Positions 28,510-37,177 of a DNA stretch of 64,000 bases are shown in pieces. A program made the position numbers and the translations under genes. Source of the stretch: Streptococcus anginosus (lineage in GTDB: Bacteria > Bacillota > Bacilli > Lactobacillales > Streptococcaceae). The notes under the pieces were generated by a model. The model ran no database searches, was not told the origin of the DNA, and saw only the letters and a program-made list of their open reading frames with translations. Where the stretch lies: positions 592,501 through 656,500 of the forward strand of contig NZ_CP012719.1 in assembly GCF_001697145.1 (NCBI RefSeq). The letters are read 5' to 3'. Numbering within the stretch: position 1 is the stretch's first letter; each line of letters opens with the position of its first letter.

Positions 28510-29688
28510 ATGGAACACAAAAAGAAGGATTTCAGCCTATCATGGTTTTTTCGGTGGTTTTTAGACAATAAAGCAATTACTGTTTTTTTGGTGACCTTAT
28601 TGTTGGGGTTGAATATTTTTGTATTAAACAAAATTAGTTTCATTTTCATTCCTGTTTTAGAATTTATTGGGGTTATTATGCTGCCAGTTATTTTAGCAGG
28701 ACTTTTGTATTATTTATTAAATCCGATTGTGGATTGGATGGAAAAACATAAAGTCAATCGTTTAGTTGCGATTACGATTGTTTTTATTTTGATTGCATTG
28801 CTTTTGATTTGGGGATTGGCTGTGGCAATTCCAAGTTTGCAGCATCAGATAGTCAGCTTTGTCAAGAATTTACCAGCCAATTTGAAAAAATCAAATAAAA
28901 TTATTCAAGATTTTTTGGAAAATCGTATTTCTGATGATGTCAAACCTCAATTGGAAGAAATTGCGAATAATTTTTCAGATCAAGTGACAGCTTGGGCGAG
29001 TAATTTCTCATCTAAAGCTGTGAACTGGGTTAGTACATTAATTAGTACAGCTTCGCAAGTGATTGTAGCCATTATTATCATGCCTTTTATCCTTTTTTAC
29101 CTTTTACGAGATGGGAAAAATTTGAAATCTTATTTGACAAAATTCATGCCAACTAAGTTTCGTGAACCTGTTGGGCAAATTTTGACAGACGTCAATACAC
29201 AGCTTGCTAATTATGTTCGTGGTCAGGTGACTGTTGCTATCATTGTAGCGATTATGTTTATCCTTTTCTTTAAGATAATAGGACTTCGTTATGCAGTGAC
29301 GCTTGGAGTAACTGCAGGGATTTTAAATTTGGTTCCCTACTTAGGAAGTTTTCTCGCGATGTTACCGGCTCTTGTCTTAGGTTTGATTGCTGGACCAATT
29401 ATGCTCTTGAAAGTCATTGTTGTCTTTATTGTAGAGCAAACGATTGAAGGGCGATTTGTGTCGCCATTAATTCTCGGTAGCCAATTGAACATTCATCCGA
29501 TCAATGTTCTTTTTGTCCTCTTGACAGCTGGTTCTATGTTTGGTATCTGGGGCGTTTTGCTGGGAATTCCCGTTTATGCGTCTGCAAAAGTTGTGATTGC
29601 TGCTATTTTTAAATGGTATAAAAAAGTTAGCGGTTTGTACGAAGAAGAATTAGTAGATGAAACAGGAGAAGAAATTGAACAACAGTGA
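28510..29688 (+). CDS. AI-2E family transporter (PerM/YdbI-like)
   Basis: A 392-residue membrane protein with about eight helices: two N-terminal pairs, a central amphipathic region (LEEIANNFSDQVTAWASNFSSKAVNW), and the conserved C-terminal block VTLGVTAGILNLVPYLGSFLA ... FVVEQTIEGRFVSPLILG-like FIVEQTIEGRFVSPLILGSQLNIHPI. Family members export AI-2 (E. coli TqsA) or act as Na+/H+ antiporters; substrate here unproven. AAAGGATG precedes the ATG. The 3' end overlaps the TPR gene, so the two are co-transcribed. Confidence 0.9.
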   Translation: MEHKKKDFSLSWFFRWFLDNKAITVFLVTLLLGLNIFVLNKISFIFIPVLEFIGVIMLPVILAGLLYYLLNPIVDWMEKHKVNRLVAITIVFILIALLLIWGLAVAIPSLQHQIVSFVKNLPANLKKSNKIIQDFLENRISDDVKPQLEEIANNFSDQVTAWASNFSSKAVNWVSTLISTASQVIVAIIIMPFILFYLLRDGKNLKSYLTKFMPTKFREPVGQILTDVNTQLANYVRGQVTVAIIVAIMFILFFKIIGLRYAVTLGVTAGILNLVPYLGSFLAMLPALVLGLIAGPIMLLKVIVVFIVEQTIEGRFVSPLILGSQLNIHPINVLFVLLTAGSMFGIWGVLLGIPVYASAKVVIAAIFKWYKKVSGLYEEELVDETGEEIEQQ

Positions 29689-30904
29689 GAAAATGATTGC
29701 TTCTTTGCAAAAGCAGAATTTGGCACATGCCAATAAATATTTTGAAAGAGCTCTAACAAATGATACAGAAGAAGAATTACTTGAATTAGCCGACTACTTA
29801 GAAAGTATCGGCTTTTTCCCTCAAGCTAAGCAAATTTATGAAAACTTAGCTCCCCACTATCCAGAATCCTATATTAGTTTAGCACAGATTGCTAGTGAAG
29901 ATGGACAAGTGGAAGAGGCCTTTGCCTATCTGGAAGAAATTACTTCTGATAGTGACTGGTATGTGACAGCACTCTTGGTCAAAGCCGATTTGTACCAAAT
30001 GGAAGGGTTGCCGGACGTTGCAAGAGAAAAATTAGCCGAGGCAAAGCAATTGTCTGACGAGCCGTTAGTGACTTTTGGCTTGGCTGAAATAGATTTTGAA
30101 TTGGGAAACTTGAATCAGGCTATTAAAGAGTATGCTAGTTTAGACAATCGCCTGATTTATGAGCAGACGGGTGTTTCTACTTATCAGCGGATTGGCGTTT
30201 CCTATGCAAGTTTGGGGAAATTTGAAGTAGCGATTGAGTTTTTAGAAAAAGCTTTAGAGATTGAATACGATGATGCTGTAGCCTTTGAATTAGCGACTAT
30301 TTTATATGACCAGAAAGAATATCAAAAAGCTAATCTATACTTTAAGCAAATTGATGCGATTTCGCCGGAATTTGAAGGTTATGAGTATGGTTATGCTTTG
30401 TCGCTTCATGCAGAACATCAGACAGAAGATGCATTGCGCCTCACGCAGCAGGGATTGTCGAAAAATCCATTTGATACACGTCTTTTGTTGCTAGCTTCGC
30501 AGCTTTCTTATGAACTTCATGATGAGCAAAAGGCAGAAGATTATCTTTTGAAAGCAAAAGATAATGCGGAAGACTTGGAAGAAATTGCATTGCGTTTGTC
30601 TAATCTTTACTTAGAGCAAGAGCGTTTTGATGAAGTTTTGAAATTTGAGGAGCAAGACATAGACAATGTACTGACTAAGTGGAATATTGCGCGTGCCTAT
30701 CAGGCTTTGGAACAGACAACAGCAGCTTTGGAGCGCTATCGTCTGTTGCTCTCGGATTTAAAGGAAAATCCAGAATTTTTAGAGCAGTATATTTATCTAC
30801 TTCGTGAAATGGGGGATTTTGAAGAAGCAAAACACCAAGCAGAGTATTATCTTCACTTGGTTCCAGATGATATGGAGATGCAGGAATTGTACGATAGTTT
30901 GTAA
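29675..30904 (+). CDS. Tetratricopeptide-repeat protein
   Basis: A cytoplasmic protein of about 409 residues made of helical repeats; at least eight TPR-like units can be followed, for example EEELLELADYLESIGFFPQAKQIYENL, GVSYASLGKFEVAIEFLEKALEIEYDD and LYDQKEYQKANLYFKQI. TPRs mediate protein-protein contacts; the partner is unknown. The start is judged to be the TTG at 29675, which has AGGAG six bases upstream and gives LNNSEKMIASLQ; alternatives are ATG 29657 and ATG 29693. It overlaps the transporter gene by 14 bp. Streptococcal homologues are common, without known function. Confidence 0.85.
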   Translation: MNNSEKMIASLQKQNLAHANKYFERALTNDTEEELLELADYLESIGFFPQAKQIYENLAPHYPESYISLAQIASEDGQVEEAFAYLEEITSDSDWYVTALLVKADLYQMEGLPDVAREKLAEAKQLSDEPLVTFGLAEIDFELGNLNQAIKEYASLDNRLIYEQTGVSTYQRIGVSYASLGKFEVAIEFLEKALEIEYDDAVAFELATILYDQKEYQKANLYFKQIDAISPEFEGYEYGYALSLHAEHQTEDALRLTQQGLSKNPFDTRLLLLASQLSYELHDEQKAEDYLLKAKDNAEDLEEIALRLSNLYLEQERFDEVLKFEEQDIDNVLTKWNIARAYQALEQTTAALERYRLLLSDLKENPEFLEQYIYLLREMGDFEEAKHQAEYYLHLVPDDMEMQELYDSL

Positions 30905-30945
30905 AAAGAGTAACAAGCACAATCCTATAAGACGCATGGGAATTA

Positions 30946-30954
30946 TGATATAAT
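30946..30954 (+). promoter_or_regulatory. Extended -10 promoter of alsS
   Basis: TGA TATAAT (30946-30954) lies 32 bp before the alsS ATG, with AGGAAGGA as SD in between. No strong -35 is seen. Confidence 0.6.
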
Positions 30955-30986
30955 GATGAGCGTGATATTCAGGAAGGACGAAGAAA

Positions 30987-32651
30987 ATGACTGAAAAATT
31001 TGGTGCTGATCTAATTGTAGATAGTTTAATTAATCATAAAGTGGATTATGTGTTTGGGATTCCGGGTGCAAAGATTGACCGTGTGTTTGATACCTTAGAG
31101 GACAAAGGTCCACAACTGATCGTGGCTCGTCATGAACAAAATGCTGCTTTTATGGCGCAAGGAATTGGGCGGATTACAGGAGAGCCAGGTGTCGTGATTG
31201 CAACCAGTGGACCAGGTGCTTCAAACTTAGCAACGGGATTGGTTACTGCGACCGCAGAAGGGGATCCTGTACTAGCTTTAGCCGGTCAGGTCAAACGAGC
31301 TGATCTTCTCAAACGTGCACATCAGTCCATGGATAATGCTGCGCTGTTTAAGCCGATTACCAAGTATTCTGTCGAAGTGCAAGATGGCAATACTCTTTCA
31401 GAAATTATTGCCAATGCTTATCGTCATGCCAAGTCAGGAATGCCGGGGGCAAGTTTCATTTCTATTCCGCAGGATGTGGTGGATAGTCAGGTGCAAGTAA
31501 AAGCAATTAAACCGCTGACGGATCCGCAGTTGGGTTCTAGCTCAGTGGCTGACATCAACTACCTAGCGCAAGCGATTAAAAACGCTGTGTTGCCGGTTCT
31601 GCTCTTGGGAAATGGCGCTTCAAGTGCTAAAGTGACAGCTTCTATTCGTCAGTTGTTGGAGCAAGTACAGTTGCCTGTTGTGGAAACATTCCAAGGGGCT
31701 GGGATTGTGTCTCGTGAATTGGAAGAAGCTACGTTCTTTGGACGTGTCGGACTGTTTCGTAATCAACCAGGTGATATGCTCTTGAAAAAATCTGATCTAG
31801 TCATCGCTATCGGCTATGATCCGATTGAGTATGAAGCACGCAACTGGAATGCGGAAATTTCTGCCCGCGTCATCGTGATTGATGTAGAGCCAGCAGAGAT
31901 TGATACTTACTTCCAACCGGAGCGTGAGCTGATTGGAGATATTGCAAATACTTTGGATTTATTGCTGCCCGCGATCAACGGTTATCAATTACCAGAAGGG
32001 TCGCGGGAATATCTGCAAGTTTTGCGAGATAAAATGGACGGTGATGTGAAATTTGACCGCAGCCAAACTGAAACAGGACGACTACACCCGCTGGATATCG
32101 TCGAAGTCTTGCAGGAAAATACGACAGATGATATGACAGTTACAGTAGATGTGGGTACGCATTATATTTGGATGGCACGTTATTTCAAGAGCTATGAACC
32201 AAGGCATCTGCTTTTTTCAAATGGGATGCAAACGTTAGGAGTGGCATTACCCTGGGCAATCTCAGCAGCCTTGGTTCGTCCCAACACAAAGATCATTTCT
32301 GTGTCTGGCGACGGTGGCTTCCTCTTTTCGGCTCAGGAGCTAGAGACAGCGGTTCGACTGCAATTGCCAATAGTTCATCTTATTTGGAATGACGGTCATT
32401 ATAATATGGTAGAATTCCAAGAAGAAATGAAATATGGACGTTCATCTGGAGTGGACTTTGGAGCTGTTGATTTCGTTAAATATGCAGAGAGTTTTGGTGC
32501 GAAAGGATTCCGAGCAACCTCTCCAGCAGAATTGACACAGCTGCTGCAAAAAGCCCTAAAGGAAAGTGGACCGGTTATCATTGATGTACCAGTGGATTAC
32601 AAGGGCAGCAGTACACTAGGAGAAACGATTTTACCAGATGAGTTTTATTAA
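30987..32651 (+). CDS. alsS: Catabolic acetolactate synthase
   Basis: A 554-residue thiamine-diphosphate enzyme that condenses two pyruvates to 2-acetolactate plus CO2. It has the N-terminal [14 protein letters not shown] with the catalytic Glu in [10 protein letters not shown], the central domain, and the ThDP/Mg motif [14 protein letters not shown]...NDGHYNMV. The sequence lacks a long FAD-dependent small-subunit partner gene nearby and is followed by budA, so it is the catabolic AlsS type that serves acetoin formation and pH homeostasis rather than valine synthesis. Confidence 0.96.
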   Translation: MTEKFGADLIVDSLINHKVDYVFGIPGAKIDRVFDTLEDKGPQLIVARHEQNAAFMAQGIGRITGEPGVVIATSGPGASNLATGLVTATAEGDPVLALAGQVKRADLLKRAHQSMDNAALFKPITKYSVEVQDGNTLSEIIANAYRHAKSGMPGASFISIPQDVVDSQVQVKAIKPLTDPQLGSSSVADINYLAQAIKNAVLPVLLLGNGASSAKVTASIRQLLEQVQLPVVETFQGAGIVSRELEEATFFGRVGLFRNQPGDMLLKKSDLVIAIGYDPIEYEARNWNAEISARVIVIDVEPAEIDTYFQPERELIGDIANTLDLLLPAINGYQLPEGSREYLQVLRDKMDGDVKFDRSQTETGRLHPLDIVEVLQENTTDDMTVTVDVGTHYIWMARYFKSYEPRHLLFSNGMQTLGVALPWAISAALVRPNTKIISVSGDGGFLFSAQELETAVRLQLPIVHLIWNDGHYNMVEFQEEMKYGRSSGVDFGAVDFVKYAESFGAKGFRATSPAELTQLLQKALKESGPVIIDVPVDYKGSSTLGETILPDEFY

Positions 32652-32657
32652 AGGAGA

Positions 32658-32707
32658 AGTGGGAAAGAACTCGAAATTTTAAAAGGGTTCGTTTTTCCAC
32701 TGTTTTT
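32658..32707 (+). terminator. Intercistronic hairpin between alsS and budA
   Basis: AGTGGGAAAGAAC (32658-32670) pairs with GTTCGTTTTTCCACT (32687-32701) and is followed by a T run. It could be a partial terminator lowering budA expression or an mRNA-stability element. Confidence 0.65.
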
Positions 32708-32743
32708 TCAAGGAAAGATAGTAAAAATTGCCTAGGAGGAGAA

Positions 32744-33463
32744 ATGGAAAAGCTTGTAACATTATTTCACTACAATACTTTGGGGGCTTTGATGGCGGGG
32801 CTTTACAAGGGGACGATGACGATTGAAGAATTGCTTCAACATGGCGATTTAGGGATTGGTACTTTAGACTCTATTGACGGAGAGCTGATTGTGCTTGACG
32901 GCAAGGCCTATCAAGCCAAGGGGATAGGAGCAAGTCCTGAAGTGATAGAAGTTTCAACAGATAGGACGGTTCCTTATGCTGCAGTGGCTTTTCACAGAGC
33001 AGAAGCGTGTTTTCGTCAGGATGTTGAGCTGAGCGATGAAGCGTTGAAGAAGCGCATAGAAGCTAGCTATGTCGGGGAAAATCTTTTTCGCTCAATTAAG
33101 ATTCATGGTGAATTTAGCAGCATGCATGTACGCATGGCTCCAAAATCCTCTTCGGGGAAGAAGTTCGTAGAAATTGCTGCTCATCAGCCTGAGTACCATG
33201 CAGAACACGTTTCAGGAACGATTGTTGGCTTTTGGACGCCGGAGCTGTTTCACGGCGTTAGCGTAGCTGGTTATCATCTTCATTTTCTATCTGATGACCA
33301 CCAATTCGGTGGACATGTCATGGATTTTGTCATGAAAAATGGAGAGGTTGAAATTGGGACGATTGCGGCTTTGGAGCAGCGTTTTCCGGTTCAAGACCAA
33401 GATTTTCTCTCTGCAAAATTGAATGTAGCAGAGCTAAAAAAAGATATTGAGAAATCGGAATAA
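32744..33463 (+). CDS. budA: Acetolactate decarboxylase
   Basis: A 239-residue protein that decarboxylates 2-acetolactate to acetoin. The motifs FHYNTLGALMAGLYKGTMTI, GIGTLDSIDGELIVLDG, and the metal-binding HxH...H region (HGVSVAGYHLHFLSDDHQFGGHV) are those of the AlsD/BudA family. AGGAGG lies seven bases before the ATG. It follows alsS by 92 bp with a hairpin in between, so the two form the acetoin pathway unit. Confidence 0.96.
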   Translation: MEKLVTLFHYNTLGALMAGLYKGTMTIEELLQHGDLGIGTLDSIDGELIVLDGKAYQAKGIGASPEVIEVSTDRTVPYAAVAFHRAEACFRQDVELSDEALKKRIEASYVGENLFRSIKIHGEFSSMHVRMAPKSSSGKKFVEIAAHQPEYHAEHVSGTIVGFWTPELFHGVSVAGYHLHFLSDDHQFGGHVMDFVMKNGEVEIGTIAALEQRFPVQDQDFLSAKLNVAELKKDIEKSE

Positions 33464-33526
33464 AAGGCGGTGGACAAAGTTAGAGAAAAGCTCAAATTCC
33501 ATTCAAAATTCAAAAGAATGATGCCA

Positions 33527-33573
33527 AAAAGGCTTAAAATCGTGTTGTTAAAAGCACTGATTTTAAGCCTTTT
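33527..33573. terminator. Perfect 15-bp hairpin after budA
   Basis: AAAAGGCTTAAAATC (33527-33541) is exactly complementary to GATTTTAAGCCTTTT (33559-33573), with a 17-base loop containing a further GTG/CAC pair. It has A and T tracts on both sides, so it can terminate in either direction. Confidence 0.75.
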
Positions 33574-33613
33574 ACTGTTCTAAGAAGTTTTTTCAGTCCC
33601 TTATAATGAGAAC

Positions 33614-33966
33614 AAGTTCGTCGCCTCGGTCGACAAAGTGAACGAGAACTGGATTAAGCTGTCGTCTCGGTCGACGGAGTGAATGAGAACTAGTTTAAGC
33701 TGTCGCCCCGGTCGAAGAAGTGAACGAGAATTGGTTTGAGCTGTCATTCACATTGACGACCTGCTTGAGAACTGATTTACTCTGTCCGAGGGTCGGACAG
33801 CTTGCTTGAAAAGAGATTTATTCCGTCTGAGGGTCGGACAGCTTGCCTGAAAAGAGATTCACTCTGTCCGAGGGTCGGACAGCTTGCCTGAAAAGAGATT
33901 CATTCCGTCCGAGGGTCGGACAGCTTACCTGAAAAGAAATTCATTTCATCCGAGGGTCGGACATAT
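33614..33966. repeat. 41-bp tandem repeat array, about 8.6 units
   Basis: Units begin at 33614 (42 bp), 33656, 33697, 33738, 33779, 33820, 33861, 33902 and 33943 (partial), each 41 bp. Two sequence types occur. Units 1-3 carry GTCG..CGGTCGA(C) and end GAGAAC...; units 5-8 carry the perfect palindrome CTGTCCGA GGG TCGGACAG and end GAAAAGAGATT. Unit 4 is intermediate. No ORF runs through the array on either strand that looks coding. It lies between the convergent ends of budA and rqcH. Confidence 0.9.
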
Positions 33967-33975
33967 AAAAAATAG

Positions 33976-34006
33976 TCAGAAAAAGGTGCCAGTTAGTAGA
34001 CACCTT
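33976..34006 (-). terminator. Terminator after rqcH
   Basis: On the reverse strand AAGGTG pairs with CACCTT around an 12-base loop and is followed by T. It overlaps the rqcH stop codon. Confidence 0.7.
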
Positions 34007-35654
34007 ACATCTTCATGGATTTAATTTTGACTTCATCAGGAGTAACGCGTAGGGTCTTTTGCCCTGTGTAGGTTACAAAACCAGGTTTACCACCTGTTGG
34101 CTTGTTAAGTTTTTTGACTTCAATCATATCCACCTGAACGAGATTGGACAATCTCGCCTTAGAAAAGTATGCCGCCAATTCCGCAGCATCTGTCTTGACA
34201 TCATCACTTGGATGTAGGTTGTCCGTGATAACGACGTGACTGCCGGGAATATCCTTGGCATGAAACCAAAGGTCCTCTTTTTTAGCCATTTTAAAGGTCA
34301 ACTCATCATTTTGTAAGTTGTTTCGACCGACCAAAATAATCGTCTTACCGTCAGTTGCCAAATATTTCTCAGGTTTCTTCCGTTTTTGGATTTTTTCACG
34401 CTGACGTCGACGAATAAAGCCTGTCTGAATCAATTCTTCTCGGATTTCTGTAATTTCTGTGAGATTAGCTTGCGACAAAGCTGTTTCTACGCTCTCCAAA
34501 TATTGAATGGTTTCTTTAGTTTCTTCAATCAGTCCCGTTAAATGCTTGACTGCTTCTTTCAGCTTTTGGTATTTCTTAAAATAGCGCTGAGCATTTTGGT
34601 TAGGGGTCAAAGCTTTATCCAACACAATAGTAATTTTTTCGCTTGTGTAGTAATTGTCCAGTTCTACTTGGTCTTGATTGTTTGGAACTTGGTGCAAAAA
34701 AGTAGTGAGGAGTTCTCCTTTTTGGCGAAATTCTTCAGCATTTTCAGTCGCGACTAATTCCTGCTCTTGTTTTTTTAATTTCTTGCGGTTTTTTTCTAAT
34801 TCATTCTCTACTCGATGAATCAGTTCACTGGCTTGCTGATTAACGCGATCGCGTTCCGCCTTGTCTTGATAGAAATCGTCTAGTAGCTGCGATAAGCTCG
34901 GAAATTCTTTCTGACTGTCCACAAAAAGAATGGGGGCAAAGGATTTGGTTGTCAGATGAGCTTGTGTGGGACTGGCAAAGAAAGCACGGAAGGTTTTTAG
35001 TTTCTCACTCGTTAAGCGCTGACTGAGCTCGGTCGCTGTATCGCGCCCCAAGCCTTGGAACAGCTTTTGTAAAGAACGAGCTGATAAATCCTCTGTCTGG
35101 AGAATTTCAAATAACTTTTCGTCAGAAATCGTAAACGGATTGCGACTGCCTGTTTGAGGTGGAGCGACATAGGTCGAGCCCGGCAGAATCGTGCGGTAAC
35201 TATTCTGCGAGAAGCCAACATGCTTAATGGCCTCAATGATATTACTACTTGCCTTGTCCATTAAGATGATATTGCTGTGTTTACCCATGATTTCGATGAC
35301 TAGAGTTGCTGCCACGCTATCTCCAATTTCATTTTTATTGGAGACAGAAATTTCTAAAATTCGATCATTCTCGATTTGTGAAATGTTTTCAATTGTAGCG
35401 CCTTGTAGATATTTTCGCATAACCATGATAAATGTGGTGGGTACTGCTGGATTTTCAAAGGCGGTACGGGTTAGTTGAATGCGACTAAAAACAGGGTGAG
35501 CAGACAAGAGCAATTTGTGATTTTGCCGATTGCTGCGGATTTGCAGCACTAATTCCTGCTCAAAAGGTTGGTTGATTTTTTGAATGCGACCATATAGCAA
35601 CTGTTGCCGCAATTCCTCTGTCATGTGGTGTAAAAAAAATCCGTCAAAGGACAT
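34005..35654 (-). CDS. rqcH: RqcH/NFACT ribosome quality-control protein (PavA, fibronectin-binding homologue)
   Basis: A 549-residue NFACT protein. It has the NFACT-N domain (MSFDGFFLHHMTEELRQQLLYGRIQKINQP; MGKHSNIILMD), a helix-hairpin-helix, a long coiled coil (residues 280-420) and the C-terminal NFACT-R domain (KEDLWFHAKDIPGSHVVI). Bacterial RqcH binds stalled 50S-peptidyl-tRNA and adds C-terminal Ala tails; in streptococci the same protein is known as PavA/FBP54 and binds fibronectin. AAGGAG precedes the ATG at 35654, which gives the family N-terminus; the frame is open 51 bp further without RBS. Confidence 0.93.
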   Translation of the reverse strand: MSFDGFFLHHMTEELRQQLLYGRIQKINQPFEQELVLQIRSNRQNHKLLLSAHPVFSRIQLTRTAFENPAVPTTFIMVMRKYLQGATIENISQIENDRILEISVSNKNEIGDSVAATLVIEIMGKHSNIILMDKASSNIIEAIKHVGFSQNSYRTILPGSTYVAPPQTGSRNPFTISDEKLFEILQTEDLSARSLQKLFQGLGRDTATELSQRLTSEKLKTFRAFFASPTQAHLTTKSFAPILFVDSQKEFPSLSQLLDDFYQDKAERDRVNQQASELIHRVENELEKNRKKLKKQEQELVATENAEEFRQKGELLTTFLHQVPNNQDQVELDNYYTSEKITIVLDKALTPNQNAQRYFKKYQKLKEAVKHLTGLIEETKETIQYLESVETALSQANLTEITEIREELIQTGFIRRRQREKIQKRKKPEKYLATDGKTIILVGRNNLQNDELTFKMAKKEDLWFHAKDIPGSHVVITDNLHPSDDVKTDAAELAAYFSKARLSNLVQVDMIEVKKLNKPTGGKPGFVTYTGQKTLRVTPDEVKIKSMKM

Positions 35655-35748
35655 GGTTTTCTCTCCTTGAATGATACTAAAGAAGATTATAACAAAAAAT
35701 AGCAAGAAAAGGTTGGAAAATTATTGTCAGAAAAGTTTGACAAAACAC

Positions 35749-35777
35749 TTGACATTTGTTTCAGAAACATCTAAAAT
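35749..35777 (+). promoter_or_regulatory. Promoter of the T-box-controlled transporter operon
   Basis: TTGACA (35749-35754), a 17-bp spacer and TAAAAT (35772-35777). Confidence 0.75.
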
Positions 35778-35783
35778 AATATC

Positions 35784-36038
35784 AAATTAGAAAAGTAATA
35801 AAATAGTTGTTGGCAGAGAGCTTGTGGTTGGTGAAAACAAGCAGCAGCGTTTTATGAAATTGGGCTAATGGATAGAAGTTGAATTTGAAACGATAAAAAT
35901 TCGGTGAGCACACCTTACAGTGCAACTTGTTGTTAGACAAGATTGAGATGTGGGATAAGTCTATTATTTTTCCCATAATTGAGGTGGCACCGCGATTTAC
36001 GCCCTCACACAGGATGAACTGTGTGTGGGTTTTTCTTT
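35784..36038 (+). promoter_or_regulatory. T-box riboswitch (probably tRNA-Trp)
   Basis: Stem I contains the AGAGAGCTTGTGGTTGG...GAAAACAAGC pattern (35814-35842). The T-box AGGTGGCACCGCG (35982-35994) follows, and then a terminator with stem CCCTCACACAG / CTGTGTGTGGG and T run (36002-36038). Uncharged tRNA pairs with the specifier and the T-box to prevent termination. The likely specifier lies in GAAATTGGGCTAA; TGG at 35861-35863 would be Trp, in agreement with the transporter behind it, but the register is not certain. Confidence 0.88.
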
Positions 36039-36071
36039 TATTGTTTCAGTCTCGTTAATGGAGGTAAAAAT

Positions 36072-36110
36072 ATGTTGAAACGATGGCGACTCTGGCTTTT
36101 ACTTGAATAA
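36072..36110 (+). CDS. 12-residue leader peptide with two Trp codons
   Basis: Between the T-box terminator and the first transporter gene, GAGGT (36061-36065) stands six bases before an ATG that opens a 12-codon ORF: MLKRWRLWLLLE. Trp occupies codons 5 and 8. The short ORF ends 30 bp before the next ATG. It has the look of an attenuation leader peptide, an added level of Trp sensing, but no clear alternate terminator follows it, so it may act by translational coupling instead. Confidence 0.5.
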   Translation: MLKRWRLWLLLE

Positions 36111-36140
36111 AAATTAGAAAATACGAAATGGAGAACAGAT

Positions 36141-37145
36141 ATGAAAAACAAACGGTTAATGGGAATGATTGCTCTTTTGGTGGTATTAGTTGTCGGAGGC
36201 ATTATTTATTCTAGTGTAAATGGCGAGAAAGCACCGAAGACAAACAATACAACCAAAACAGTAAAAGTTGGTGTGCTGCAATATGTCAGTCATCCGTCAC
36301 TTGATTTGATTTATAAAGGGATTCAAGAAGGATTGGCGCAAGAAGGTTATAAAGGTAAGAAGATCAAAATTGACTTTATGAATGCAGAAGGTGACCAAAG
36401 TAAAGTGGCAACGATGAGCAAGCAATTAGTTGCCAATGGCAATGACGTGCTGATTGGAATCGCAACGCCTGCTGCTCAAGGTTTGGCTAGTGTAACGAAA
36501 GACAAGCCAATCGTCATGGGAGCAGTGACCGATCCAGTTGGGGCGAATTTACTAAAGGATTTGAAAAAGCCGGGAGGCAACATTACAGGTGTGTCTGACC
36601 ACAACCCAGCTCAACAGCAATTGGAGCTCATCAAACAATTAACACCGAATGTGAAAACAATCGGCGTCCTTTATTCAAGCAGTGAAGACAATTCAAAAAC
36701 GCAGGTAGAAGAATTTACAGCTTTGGCTGAAAAAGCAGGCTATAAAGTGCTTCCTTATGCTGTACCTTCTACCAATGAGATTGCTTCAACCATGAATGTG
36801 ATGACAGGAAAGGTAGATGCTATTTGGATTCCAATTGACAACACCATTGCTTCAGCTTTTTCAACAGTCGTTTCCAGCAATCAAACGGCTAAAAAACCAA
36901 TCTATCCAAGTGCGACAGCTATGGTAGAAGAAGGTGGTCTGGGTTCAGTGGTTGTCGATCAAAAAGATCTTGGAGTGGCGACTGGAAAAATGACGGCGAA
37001 AATTTTGAAGGGCGCTAAACCAGCAGACACAGCTGTTGAAATCTTTGCTACTGGCAAATCAGTTGTGAACAAAAAAGTGGCTGCTCAGCTAGGAATAACA
37101 ATTCCAGATGATGTTCTGAAAAAAGCAGGACAAGTCATTGAGTAA
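36141..37145 (+). CDS. trpX: ABC transporter substrate-binding protein, TrpX type
   Basis: A 334-residue exported protein of the ABC_sub_bind (DUF534) family. It has an N-terminal membrane anchor (MGMIALLVVLVVGGIIYSSV) without a lipobox Cys, then two periplasmic-binding lobes (VGVLQYVSHPSLDLIYKGIQEGL; VLIGIATPAAQGLASVT; PGGNITGVSDHNPAQQQLELIKQL). GGAGA precedes the ATG. The Trp T-box in front supports the TrpXYZ tryptophan-uptake assignment; the family is otherwise annotated only as a sugar/amino-acid binder. Confidence 0.8.
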   Translation: MKNKRLMGMIALLVVLVVGGIIYSSVNGEKAPKTNNTTKTVKVGVLQYVSHPSLDLIYKGIQEGLAQEGYKGKKIKIDFMNAEGDQSKVATMSKQLVANGNDVLIGIATPAAQGLASVTKDKPIVMGAVTDPVGANLLKDLKKPGGNITGVSDHNPAQQQLELIKQLTPNVKTIGVLYSSSEDNSKTQVEEFTALAEKAGYKVLPYAVPSTNEIASTMNVMTGKVDAIWIPIDNTIASAFSTVVSSNQTAKKPIYPSATAMVEEGGLGSVVVDQKDLGVATGKMTAKILKGAKPADTAVEIFATGKSVVNKKVAAQLGITIPDDVLKKAGQVIE

Positions 37146-37177
37146 AGCTAGTATATTTTAAAGGTTAGGACAACAGT

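Noticed and set aside
33480..33970. CRISPR array
   Set aside because: Repeats are directly adjacent 41-bp units without unique spacers, and no cas gene is nearby.
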